Source: Massilia sp. WG5 (GTDB taxonomy: Bacteria > Pseudomonadota > Gammaproteobacteria > Burkholderiales > Burkholderiaceae_D). Taken from it: a DNA stretch of 64,000 bases. The translations under genes and the position numbers were made by a program. Each line of letters opens with the position of its first letter. The first letter of the stretch is position 1. The notes under the pieces were generated by a model. It saw only the letters and a list, made by a program, of their open reading frames with translations. It was not told the DNA's origin and made no database searches. Below, in pieces: positions 6,929-14,595 of this stretch. The DNA lies in assembly GCF_001412595.2 (NCBI RefSeq), contig NZ_CP012640.2:2790001-2854000 (forward strand). Direction: 5' to 3'.

Positions 6929-7951
6929 TTACTGCCCAGTGGCAAAGCTCCAGGTCTTGGTCACGGCAACACCGTTGACGGTACCCTTGAAGCTCACGTT
7001 GTAGGTCGTGTTGGCCTTGAACGGTGCCTTGCCCACCAAATACGCCGTGTTCTTGCCCAGCAGTTTGGACGGGTCGTTGTCGGCCGTGAGTAAACGAGCA
7101 TCTAGGGCCACCGTCTGACCGGCCTCGGTCATCGTGAACGACTCCACTTTCAGCGTCGTCGACTCTTCCGAAGCCACATCGATCGGGTACGAGGTCTTGA
7201 TGGCAAAATCGTTGCCCACTACGTCCGCGAACGGCGTTGGCACCTCCGCCACCATTGACAGCGGTACGCCGGTCTGCTTGTCGGCTGGATAGGCGCCGAA
7301 GTAGTCGCTGGCGTTGCGCTGGCGCTTGTCGGCGATGCCGAACGAGAGCGTCGTGGTCTGGTACTTGTCATTGCCGGCGCTGATGCCGAAGTCGTGCGGC
7401 GCCTGGAACATCAGGCCTTGGCGGTGATACACCGTTCCCAGCAAGGATGCGAACGCGTTGGCGCCGCCGCGGCCCAGCCCGTACGACACTTCCTCGCCCG
7501 TCCAGGTCACAGCGTAGCCGGCAAAGCGTGCGCGGTCGATCGGCGCCACGCCGGTATAGCCAGGCCTAGCTGGGTCTTCCTCGTGCGCATACGGCACACC
7601 GGTCTTCGGATCGACGTCGCTGTAGTTGACGTCGCTGTTGGTCAGCATGTACGCCAGGTGGTTCTGGTTCGCCTTGTCCAGCGCCACACTCTGCGCCACC
7701 AAGCCGAGGCCATGCAGAGCGCGGAAGACGTTAAGCTGCGTGAAGAATTCCAGTTCTTGCGAGCCGGCTGCGTAGGCCGCTGCAGGCACAGTCAGCTGCA
7801 AGTCGGCTGGGGTTATCGACGGCGGCGTGCTCTGTACTGGAGGCGCTGGGTTAGATGCAACTGGAGTAGATCCACCGGTGTTTGAACCACCACCACATGC
7901 CGCCAAGGTGACCGCTAAAACGGTCAGAGAAGACAAAGAGCGATATCCCAC
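6929..7951 (-). CDS. CAP-domain (SCP/PR1-like) lipoprotein
   Basis: Starting at GTG 7951 the product is 340 residues and begins MGYRSLSSLTVLAVTLAAC, a lipoprotein signal with lipobox LAAC, then a Gly/Ser/Pro-rich linker (GGGSNTGGSTPVASNPAPP). Residues about 70-250 contain FFTQLNVFRALHGLGLVAQSVALDKANQNHLAYM, AHEEDPARPGYTG and the GEEVSYGLG stretch of CAP domains; a small beta-rich domain ends the protein. It should be anchored to a cell-envelope membrane. The frame is open to a TTG at 8020, but that codon lies inside the palindrome proposed as its operator, so the GTG is preferred. It lies downstream of the LuxR gene on the same strand. Base composition is closer to the host than that of its neighbours. 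Confidence 0.8.
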   Translation of the reverse strand: MGYRSLSSLTVLAVTLAACGGGSNTGGSTPVASNPAPPVQSTPPSITPADLQLTVPAAAYAAGSQELEFFTQLNVFRALHGLGLVAQSVALDKANQNHLAYMLTNSDVNYSDVDPKTGVPYAHEEDPARPGYTGVAPIDRARFAGYAVTWTGEEVSYGLGRGGANAFASLLGTVYHRQGLMFQAPHDFGISAGNDKYQTTTLSFGIADKRQRNASDYFGAYPADKQTGVPLSMVAEVPTPFADVVGNDFAIKTSYPIDVASEESTTLKVESFTMTEAGQTVALDARLLTADNDPSKLLGKNTAYLVGKAPFKANTTYNVSFKGTVNGVAVTKTWSFATGQ

Positions 7952-8012
7952 AATTAACCTATTTTTGTCGAAAGAGTGACGGCTAGAGTACTGACATATC
8001 TCGTTCGGAAAA

Positions 8013-8030
8013 ACTACCAAAGTTGGTAGT
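8013..8030. promoter_or_regulatory. lux-box-like palindrome upstream of the CAP lipoprotein gene
   Basis: ACTACCAA-AG-TTGGTAGT is a perfect 8-bp inverted repeat with a 2-base centre. It resembles LuxR-family operators of the CTACCA-N-TGGTAG type. It begins 19 bases beyond the end of the luxR-type gene and its centre lies about 70 bases upstream of the GTG start of the CAP gene. At the usual -42.5 position of a lux box, transcription would start near 7979. A related half site CGACTACCAA also occurs in the first codons of the luxR-type gene. Confidence 0.65.
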
Positions 8031-8048
8031 CGAGTGGAGTTATCACCC

Positions 8049-8756
8049 TCAAAGCAACTTCAAGATCAGCGCCTTCACAACAGCCTGCGTCTTGTTCACG
8101 GCGTTCAGTTTCGTGAGCGTCTGCTTGATATGGAAGTTGACGGTGTTAACGGATATATTGAGGATGCCTGCTGCTTCTTCCGATGTTTTGCCATCGGCAG
8201 TCCATTTAAGAACTTCCTTTTCACGCGCGGTAAGCACCACTATAGACTCTGGCAACAAACGCTCGACGGTTTGGGCGAACTTCGTGACGGCAAACATCTC
8301 TCCCAAACGAATTACTTCAAGCGAGAACTGCGCAAACTCTCTATGACAAACCTTATCGTGACCACGTGCTAGAGACAACATGCCAAGGGCACCACTATGA
8401 TGACGCATTGCGATCGATACCCCATGCTCGACTCCATGACCGGCAGCGTCTTCCCAGAACGGCCTTGCCCTACTGTAAGTATGCGACCAGAGGACAGGTC
8501 CGCATGTGATTAGTGCATAAGGAATAGTGGGATCATTCGCAAGGTAATTTGAGCGCGCATACTCGGCTTGCCAAGCCGCTGAGTAGTTGTTCTCAAGGAC
8601 CGTTTTAGGTGCCGAAACTGGTAAAGGCAGTTGGATTCCAGTGGCACAGTAATCAAACCCCAAATCACGACAGCGCTTCAAAAGGTAGCCGAAATCATCC
8701 CCTTGGTGACTGCCGACGACTTGGTAGTCGCACTCACGTGCCGCTCGACTCAGCAT
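8049..8756 (-). CDS. LuxR-family autoinducer-binding regulator (LuxR solo)
   Basis: A 235-residue transcription factor. The N-terminal autoinducer-binding domain retains the invariant residues of acyl-homoserine-lactone receptors: W62, Y66, D75, P76, W90 and a Gly near 112, with the same spacing as TraR/LuxR up to W90. The C-terminal LuxR helix-turn-helix is TAREKEVLKWTADGKTSEEAAGILNISVNTVNFHIKQTLTKLN. No luxI-type synthase is present in the window, so it is a solo here. A lux-box-like palindrome lies just downstream, before the CAP lipoprotein gene, which is the obvious target. Whether it sees the host's signal or an exogenous one cannot be told. Confidence 0.9.
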   Translation of the reverse strand: MLSRAARECDYQVVGSHQGDDFGYLLKRCRDLGFDYCATGIQLPLPVSAPKTVLENNYSAAWQAEYARSNYLANDPTIPYALITCGPVLWSHTYSRARPFWEDAAGHGVEHGVSIAMRHHSGALGMLSLARGHDKVCHREFAQFSLEVIRLGEMFAVTKFAQTVERLLPESIVVLTAREKEVLKWTADGKTSEEAAGILNISVNTVNFHIKQTLTKLNAVNKTQAVVKALILKLL

Positions 8757-8976
8757 AAAAACTTCCTTGAATATTTAAATTCTGAACAGCGCTTATTGAA
8801 ACTATCATTTGCCGGCTAGCAAACGCGACAGCAAAGCTTATGTCGGAAACTTACCACATGTTTGAGCTTATGGGAGCGAAATTCTACACCAGCGGAATTG
8901 GGTAGCTAGTAGTAATCGCGGGTGGAACGAATGCAGCGTAGCTGCCGAATATTATTCACAAAGCTTTTTCACCTTC

Positions 8977-9751
8977 TCATTTGTCTACACGGATAGCTAT
9001 TTCAGGTGCAAAAAAATCAAATTGCTGCATTAACTTATTGTTATATTTATCGCGCAGGTTGTCCATTATTCCATTCGAGTTTTTAACACTCACGTCTGGG
9101 TCAGGCATGTAAGCCTGCCCGTTAGTCTCCTCAACCACAGGATCGATTGCAGCATTCTGCGCCAAGAATTTACTCTCTTTTGCCCTATTATATCTTGGAG
9201 AATGTGGGTTCAAATAGATCGTCAAACTTAATGCCGCACTCAAACGCATGCTTATGCCTGAAAAAATCACTATGCCTGAAGAAGTAACATGGCTTCCAGG
9301 TTGAGTCCGTCATACTGAAAATATTGGTTCTACCTAACAACGTGTCCTTAGCCTTCTCGCACTTTGCCTTGGAATTTATTCCTCTCGACAAATGAAAAAT
9401 CATTCTAAGATCATGTTCATGAACTTTCGCAGAAGAGAGAAGCTGATCCCTTGCATTACTAAACGCACCTGAGATTGTTTCATCCCTTCCCAGAACAGCA
9501 TCCTTCATATATACATCACCTTGCGATAACACCTTTCCGCGCTTAGCAACCTCTTTCTTGTCATCTTGTTTAAGCTTAGCTTCAATAAGAAAAGTCTCAC
9601 CCTTAAAATAAGCAAGAAAGTCGGATTCTTTCCTCCCGTTAGGCTCTTCTAGCTTTTTAACGCTCAAGCCCAGCAACTCCAAAACAAACTTCGACAATTC
9701 GCCTGAACTCATTGACCTGATCTTATCAACAGGATCTACAAATTGAATCAT
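8977..9751 (-). pseudogene. PD-(D/E)XK-like nuclease gene, apparently frameshifted
   Basis: The first frame (9751 to 9188, 187 codons) contains ESDFLAYFKGETFLIEAKLKQ, a D...ExK nuclease-like core. A second frame, offset by +1, runs to 8977 and contains YLNPHSPRYNRAKESKFLAQNAAIDPV followed by a plausible C-terminus. The two overlap over 9188-9270. The N-terminal part of the second frame lacks its own ribosome site, so a single ancestral protein of about 258 residues broken by one extra base is the simplest reading. The run of six T (minus strand, near 9258) is a likely spot. It could be a sequencing error or a real inactivation. Very AT-rich; nuclease identity is by motif only. Confidence 0.6.
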
Positions 9752-9834
9752 AATTTTAATTTACTCAATTTTCGGCATACAATAATATTAATCGCAATAT
9801 GATAAATACAAGACCTGGAGGGTTCCATTCGCGC

Positions 9835-10857
9835 TTACTTAATACTGTCGTAAATGAAATTTCCGGCAATCCCAAGGACTAGACTTGCAATTGTTGAAAT
9901 TAATAAAATTAGCGCTTTGCGTTTCAATCGTTCAAGAACTTGGGTTCGATTTCTTTCTGCGGCATTAGATAAAACAACAAAAGAAGGGTTTGGCTGAGCC
10001 AAGAATATGCCTACAATGTAAATTAGCACTGCAACCAATAATGAATAAATAACAACTTTCAAATTACCTACTCGTCCAGTTGAGTTTCTTTCTGCTTCTA
10101 GAATCAAAATGTTAATTTTATCGTGAAGGACTTGTAAACTTGTATCACCCACCTTAATTAACTTCGCGGCTTTATCGCTTATTCCATCATTGCGCTCAGT
10201 CCACTGTGTGTAAGCCAGCGATCCGACCAGCATAATCGGGAACGAAAAAGCCGATAATGGACCAAAGGCTTTGCGAAGATAAATTCGCAATTTTGCTTCC
10301 GGCACCTGAATATTTGAAATTTCAGTTTCAATTAACCGCAAAATATCATCGGCCCAAGTTCGTTCCGTATGCCGAATTTCAACGCCGATGATCCCTGAGG
10401 CCCCGGATATACCAAGAATTGAATCGAAAACACCAAGAGCTTTTCGCCTGTTGTTAGCATCAAATCCTATGATAATCTCTTGGCGCTCCGGCGTTTCTTT
10501 GGATGGAAAATGAATTAAGAGAGCAAGATTGAACTGGACTGCGACACTAACAATATTTTGAGTTTCAGTAAAATGTTGGAATGCCTGCCAGCTAGTAATT
10601 TTCCGCTCAACTTTGTTCTCATACAAAATTTTTGCCTCGAATGCTAGTGGCTCAGGAGCATTTTGCTGTTGTATCCTTTGGAGAATGAGTGAAAAGAAGT
10701 GCACAAACCATTGGTGATCAACTGAAAAAGCTTCTTCAAAACGTCGAGATATACTTTGTGGTTGGCCTAGCAGTCCGGAGATGAAATCCCCAAGTTTTTT
10801 TTTATCAACTGGCAGTGCTACAGACTGATCAGCGACTTCAATATTGACAATTTCCAA
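9835..10857 (-). CDS. uncharacterised membrane protein with three predicted TM segments
   Basis: A 340-residue protein with a TTG start preceded by GAGGAG. The first 200 residues are soluble and mixed alpha/beta (LAFEAKILYENKVERKITSWQAF, then EIIIGFDANNRR). Hydrophobic segments follow at about 205-220 (FSFPIMLVGSLAY), 270-290 (VVIYSLLVAVLIYIVGIFLA) and 313-335 (ALILLISTIASLVLGIAG). No family is recognised. It lies upstream of the nuclease-like gene on the same strand with an 83-base gap, and both share very low GC, so they probably arrived together. A large cytoplasmic sensor plus membrane helices next to a nuclease is a common shape for anti-phage systems, but that role is inference. Confidence 0.7.
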   Translation of the reverse strand: MEIVNIEVADQSVALPVDKKKLGDFISGLLGQPQSISRRFEEAFSVDHQWFVHFFSLILQRIQQQNAPEPLAFEAKILYENKVERKITSWQAFQHFTETQNIVSVAVQFNLALLIHFPSKETPERQEIIIGFDANNRRKALGVFDSILGISGASGIIGVEIRHTERTWADDILRLIETEISNIQVPEAKLRIYLRKAFGPLSAFSFPIMLVGSLAYTQWTERNDGISDKAAKLIKVGDTSLQVLHDKINILILEAERNSTGRVGNLKVVIYSLLVAVLIYIVGIFLAQPNPSFVVLSNAAERNRTQVLERLKRKALILLISTIASLVLGIAGNFIYDSIK

Positions 10858-11128
10858 AGCAGATCTCCTCAGGACTTATGCTCAAATTTTCGGCCGGCAG
10901 AACAGACCAGATTAATTATGATACCTAACAAAAGGTTGTTTGCACGAATGCCCGCTCTTCGCCGATAGTGGGCGTCGGATGGATCAGTGTAAGACGTTGT
11001 TGCTATTTAAGCAAGCAAGGGATTTTGTTAGATGCCCTATACCGGGGATAAGGTTGAATACTTCTTTCTCTTAGCTGGTTGTAGACCTTATAGCCTACCT
11101 GAGACATACTATTCTCAAGAAAGGAACA

Positions 11129-11587
11129 TCAGGGCAAGTCCACCTTAGCCCATGCCGCTGCTAGAGCTTTCGCATCGTCCAGAGCATGATGCCGACGAAG
11201 GCCGTTGGCAAACGCTTCTTCCTGTGTCTGATTGAAGAACTGCTCGGACGGATGATCTCGAAAGGAGGGAACCGCAAATTTCCAACGTAGATCGCTAGGC
11301 AAAAACGGCGTCAGCAGCACGATGTCATAACTGGGCGCATCGCAAAAAAAGGTGACGGAAGGACTGCATGATTCCAGAAATTTAGCTAGCTGCCTGGAGA
11401 CTTCTATGGGTTCGAGAACAGGACCGCCAAGCAGCGGTAAAACTGTAGTCTGAACAAACGGCGAGCAAATTTCGGGAGACACTCCCGCAAGCTCAAAGTA
11501 CAGCTCCCTGTCTCCGGCAACTAAGCCAGCCGACACTAGATAAGGCTCCTCAAGACTTGTAAATTCCGTGTCAAGAAAAATCAGCAC
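11129..11587 (-). CDS. DEDDh-type 3'-5' exonuclease-like protein
   Basis: A 152-residue protein beginning MLIFLDTEFTS. Motifs are D6-x-E8 (DTEF), an internal D in FFCDAPSYD (D83/D88) and H133-x4-D138 (HHALDD), the DEDDh exonuclease signature. Start GTG 11587 is chosen because AGGAG lies 7 bases upstream and the first motif directly follows; the frame continues upstream without such a site. It is a stand-alone exonuclease at the attR end of the island, with possible roles in DNA/RNA end processing or defence. Standalone relatives are often annotated 3'-5' exoribonuclease. The substrate is unknown. Confidence 0.72.
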   Translation of the reverse strand: MLIFLDTEFTSLEEPYLVSAGLVAGDRELYFELAGVSPEICSPFVQTTVLPLLGGPVLEPIEVSRQLAKFLESCSPSVTFFCDAPSYDIVLLTPFLPSDLRWKFAVPSFRDHPSEQFFNQTQEEAFANGLRRHHALDDAKALAAAWAKVDLP

Positions 11588-11919
11588 AAAGTTGCTCCTG
11601 CATGAGGGCCCTAATTTAGCCGAAGTTGCATTTATATCAGGTTTGCAAGGTAGACTATGAAGTAGTGCACTACGTTGCATCTTGCCCGGCCGTTGGTCGA
11701 CTACAAGCAGAGTTATTCGGTAGTGTTGTATAAGTGCGACTACCGATAAGGACTACTCGACAGGCATTACAACCGCATGAGCTGACGTCTACGCTTGCCT
11801 CGGCGTCCTTGAACGGTGTTGGTATTTTTGTTGGTATCTCTTCCCACATACTTCCATTTTTCATAGAGGGATGTGATCCCGGCCGGAGGCACCACCCACC
11901 CCCAGCACCGGCCCCCTAC
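11588..11919. other. gene-free right island end
   Basis: This stretch of about 330 bases contains no supported gene. It holds the second integrase arm-like site (TGGTATTTTTGTTGGTAT, 11820-11837) and the attR copy (11875-11900). Past attR the sequence becomes GC-rich chromosome. Confidence 0.7.
11875..11900 (+). repeat. attR: right copy of the tRNA-Leu 3' end
   Basis: CCGGCCGGAGGCACCA at 11879-11894 is identical to the tRNA end at 1475-1490. Flanking GATC and CCCACC differ from attL by one base each. It marks the right boundary; recombination with attL would excise the island and leave one intact tRNA gene. Confidence 0.9.
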
Positions 11920-12294
11920 CTAGCCCTTCTGCTCCCCCTGCTCCACCAACGCAAGACACACCCCGCTCGGATCGATGATCGAGAACTCGCGCGTGCCCCA
12001 TGGCTTGACGCCGAGGGGGCCGTTCGGATGCGTGCAGCCGGCCGCCTGGCAGCGCTCGTACAGTTCGTCGATACCGTCGACGACGATGCGCAGGCTGGTC
12101 TGGTCGGCCAGGTACTTGTCTTCATTGAAAAAGATGTTCAGCCAGGCCGAATCACGGCCGACGATCGCGAACTTGGCCGGTTCGGCGTCGCGGTAGTCCA
12201 GCTCGAAGCCGAGCGCGTCGCGGTAGAAGCGGATCGCTTCCTCGACGTCGCGGGCGGGGATCAGGGGAGAGACACGCAAGAAACGGGTGGGCAT
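11920..12294 (-). CDS. VOC-superfamily (glyoxalase/bleomycin-resistance-like) protein
   Basis: A 124-residue protein beginning MPTRFLRVSPLIPARDVEEAIRFYRDALGFELDYRD, the vicinal oxygen chelate fold start. FSIIDPSGVCLALVEQ is the typical final strand. Start ATG 12294 is preceded by GAGGA. The family includes metal-dependent dioxygenases, lyases and resistance proteins, and the exact reaction cannot be assigned. It is the first chromosomal gene to the right of the island and ends 20 bases from attR; composition is host-like. Confidence 0.8.
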   Translation of the reverse strand: MPTRFLRVSPLIPARDVEEAIRFYRDALGFELDYRDAEPAKFAIVGRDSAWLNIFFNEDKYLADQTSLRIVVDGIDELYERCQAAGCTHPNGPLGVKPWGTREFSIIDPSGVCLALVEQGEQKG

Positions 12295-12373
12295 CGGATC
12301 CTCATGAGAAAACGCCGAACGGGATGCCGGCGGATTCCCCACGATACCTCTGAGTTATCGGATCGTCAACAAA

Positions 12374-13540
12374 TCAGATCCCTTCCTGGTAGGGCCGCGC
12401 ATCCACCGGCACGTCGATCACGAACACCGTTCCCCTGTCCGCATCGCTGAACACCAGCGCGCTGCCGCCATGGCCCTGCGCCACCGTGCGCACATAGGGC
12501 AGGCCGAGGCCCCAACTGCCGGTCGTCGATTCGGCGGCGTCCTTCTTCGAGCGCACGAACTGCTGGAAGATGGCCTCGAACTCGCCCGGCGGGATCGGCT
12601 CGCCATGGTTGCGCACCGAGATCACGGCGCGCTCGTTGTCGACCCGCAGGTGGACGTCGATCGGCGCGCCGGTGTCGCCGTACTTCTGGGCGTTGTTGAG
12701 GAGATTCTCCAGCGCCCGCTCGAGCGCGGCGTGGCTCCACCAGCCGTTCACGGCGACGCCGTCCACGCGCACGTCGGCGCCCTGGTAGTCGCGGGCGCGC
12801 TGGGCGACCGATTCGACCAGGGCCAGCATGTCGAACTGGCTGAGGGCCAGCGGGAGGCGGTCGCCGGACTGGATCGCCAGCGCGTCCAGCAGCTCCTTCA
12901 GCATCTCCGCCATGCGCTGGCCGTTCTTGACGATGCGGCCGGCCCATTCGGCGATCGCGGGCGGCGGGTTCTGGCGCAGGATCAGCTGCGCGCCCATGGC
13001 GATGTTCGACACCGGCTGGCGCAGGTCGTGCGCGAGCGCGCCGGCGAAGCGTTCGCGCATCGAGTCGGCGGCGACGATGAAGGCGCGCACGCTCTCGCGC
13101 ACCGCCATGTCGATGCTCAGGTGCAGAGCGCGCCGCTCGGGGCCGGTCAGGGCGACCTCGTGCGCATCGAGGGTGTCGAACAGTACGCTGCGGAAGACCT
13201 GGAACTCGGCCAGGATGGTTTCGGCGTCGTAGTCGGTCAGGCTGGCCCGCTCGACGCCGTGCTCGGCGCCGACGCTCGCGACGTCGATGCCGTCGCGTGC
13301 AAAATAAGCCGGCGTCAGGATCACGCACATGCGTTCGTACAGCACCGGCATGGTGTCGATCAGGACCGGATGGCTCAGCTTGCACGCGCGCGGCAGGCTC
13401 TCGCGCAACTGCTCTTCCCAGACGCGCAAGACGAGGTCGCGCAGCGACAGCATGCGCAGGGAGGGGATCGATAAACGGTCGGTCGGGATGAGGGAAGCGG
13501 TCACACTTGCACCTTGGAAGCCGGATTGCTGACCGTTCAT
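12374..13540 (-). CDS. sensor histidine kinase with RsbRD-like N-terminus
   Basis: A 388-residue protein that appears cytoplasmic (no membrane segments). Residues about 30-150 are helical and resemble the RsbRD/RsbT co-antagonist N-terminal sensor bundle (LVLRVWEEQLRESLPRACKL, DTMPVLYERMCVILTP). HisKA follows with FAGALAHDLRQPVSNIAMGAQ, then HATPase_c with LENLLNNAQKYGDTG (N box), and WGLGLPYVRTVAQGHGG. Start ATG 13540 gives MNGQQSGFQG; a longer frame to 13576 is possible. No cognate regulator is adjacent. It is transcribed alone, convergent with nothing obvious. Confidence 0.82.
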   Translation of the reverse strand: MNGQQSGFQGASVTASLIPTDRLSIPSLRMLSLRDLVLRVWEEQLRESLPRACKLSHPVLIDTMPVLYERMCVILTPAYFARDGIDVASVGAEHGVERASLTDYDAETILAEFQVFRSVLFDTLDAHEVALTGPERRALHLSIDMAVRESVRAFIVAADSMRERFAGALAHDLRQPVSNIAMGAQLILRQNPPPAIAEWAGRIVKNGQRMAEMLKELLDALAIQSGDRLPLALSQFDMLALVESVAQRARDYQGADVRVDGVAVNGWWSHAALERALENLLNNAQKYGDTGAPIDVHLRVDNERAVISVRNHGEPIPPGEFEAIFQQFVRSKKDAAESTTGSWGLGLPYVRTVAQGHGGSALVFSDADRGTVFVIDVPVDARPYQEGI

Positions 13541-13612
13541 GATACCCAAACGATCCGCGCCGGGTCGCACGCACATGCTCGCAGGAAGCGGGCAAAAAAA
13601 GGGGCAATGCGC

Positions 13613-14362
13613 TCAGCGCGGCTGCGGCAGCCCGCGATCGTCGTAGCGGCGCAGGATGCCTTGCAGGGTGCCGTCGTGCTCCATGCTCTCGAGGGCAGTC
13701 TTCATGCGTGCCGTCAGTGCATCCGGTACCGCGCGGTTGCAGGCGAGGTAGACGCGAACGTTGTTGAAGACCAGGATCGGCACGATCTTGCCGGCATAGC
13801 CCATGCGGGCCACGGTGTCGCTGCCGCGGCGGATGCTGGCGGCCCAGAGGTCGATGCGATCGGCCATCAGCTTGCGCGGATTGATCAGGTCGTTCGGCGC
13901 GGGATCGACCTCGAAGCCGCGCGACCGCAGGTACTGGTCGCGCGCATCGCCGTTGTAGGTGCCGATGCGGTAGCGACGCGCATCCTCCAGGCTGTCCAGG
14001 TGCAGGTGGCGGTCGGCGCGCGCCATCAGGACCCAGTCGGCCTCGCCGATCGGTCCGATCCACTTGAACAGGGCTTCGCGCTCGGGCGTGCGGGTGGTCG
14101 AGAACACGCAGGTGTCATGGCGCTCGAGCGCCGCGGTGTAGGCGCGCTTCCAGGGCAGCAGCTCGATCGTGTGGGTGATGTGGGCCCGCATCATGATCTC
14201 GCGTACGGTGTCGGCGCCGATACCGACCACGCGCTTTCCCTCCAGCATGCTGTGCGGCGGCGCGGCCTCGGTGGTGAGGTACAAGCGCGGTTCCGGCTGT
14301 GCCTGCGATGCGGCGCAGCCGAGGGCGAGCATCGCGGCAAACATCACTGTTTTGATTCGCAT
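13613..14362 (-). CDS. periplasmic solute-binding protein, family 3-like
   Basis: A 249-residue protein with a signal peptide (MRIKTVMFAAMLALGCAASQAQ). The body LYLTTEAAPPHSMLEGKRVVGIGADTVREIM, IGTYNGDARDQYL and DLWAASIRRG fits the PBPb/SBP_bac_3 fold (transporter substrate-binding domain). No permease or ATPase genes accompany it, so it may be an orphan binding protein or a sensor partner; such orphans are frequent beside signalling genes in Oxalobacteraceae. It is divergent from the MHYT kinase gene. Confidence 0.8.
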   Translation of the reverse strand: MRIKTVMFAAMLALGCAASQAQPEPRLYLTTEAAPPHSMLEGKRVVGIGADTVREIMMRAHITHTIELLPWKRAYTAALERHDTCVFSTTRTPEREALFKWIGPIGEADWVLMARADRHLHLDSLEDARRYRIGTYNGDARDQYLRSRGFEVDPAPNDLINPRKLMADRIDLWAASIRRGSDTVARMGYAGKIVPILVFNNVRVYLACNRAVPDALTARMKTALESMEHDGTLQGILRRYDDRGLPQPR

Positions 14363-14595
14363 CGCACTTCCATTGCCAACGCTGCCAGGCGGCAGCGACC
14401 TATGTCCCTAGCATACCAGCAACATCAAACGCGCCGCAATCCATGACAACTCGACAATTTTCGTCAAATTGGTGGCGCTCACGCTACACGAATTGGCGCC
14501 GCTCAAACACTATCTGCTTGCACGACAACATTTTCCTGCAAGAAAGTGCCATACTTGCGTGCCCCGCAGAAATTATCGTCATTTTCCTCATTTTT

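Larger units (their letters stand above)
1475..11878. mobile_element. tRNA-Leu-borne genomic island (about 10.4 kb)
   Basis: It is bounded by the duplicated tRNA-Leu 3' end, with a P4-type integrase adjacent to attL pointing into the element. The interior is lower in GC than the flanks and uneven: the 9.0-10.9 kb part is very AT-rich and the CAP gene is nearer to host composition, which suggests stepwise assembly. Contents are integrase, AlpA-like regulator, RepA-like ATPase, palindromes, AbiEi-like protein, a second recombinase-like protein, a LuxR solo with CAP lipoprotein, a nuclease remnant, a membrane protein and a DEDDh exonuclease. No relaxase, coupling protein or type IV secretion gene is seen, so it is probably a non-conjugative integrative element that relies on helpers. 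Confidence 0.88.

Noticed and set aside
9188..9270. Programmed -1 frameshift at T-TTT-TTC in the nuclease-like gene
   Set aside because: The heptamer is in the right phase, but the downstream frame is offset by +1, not -1, so slippage there would not join the two parts.
12366..14063. 565-codon minus-strand frame overlapping the RsbRD-type kinase
   Set aside because: Different frame of the same strand, Arg/Pro/Ala-rich, without the kinase motifs seen in the chosen frame.
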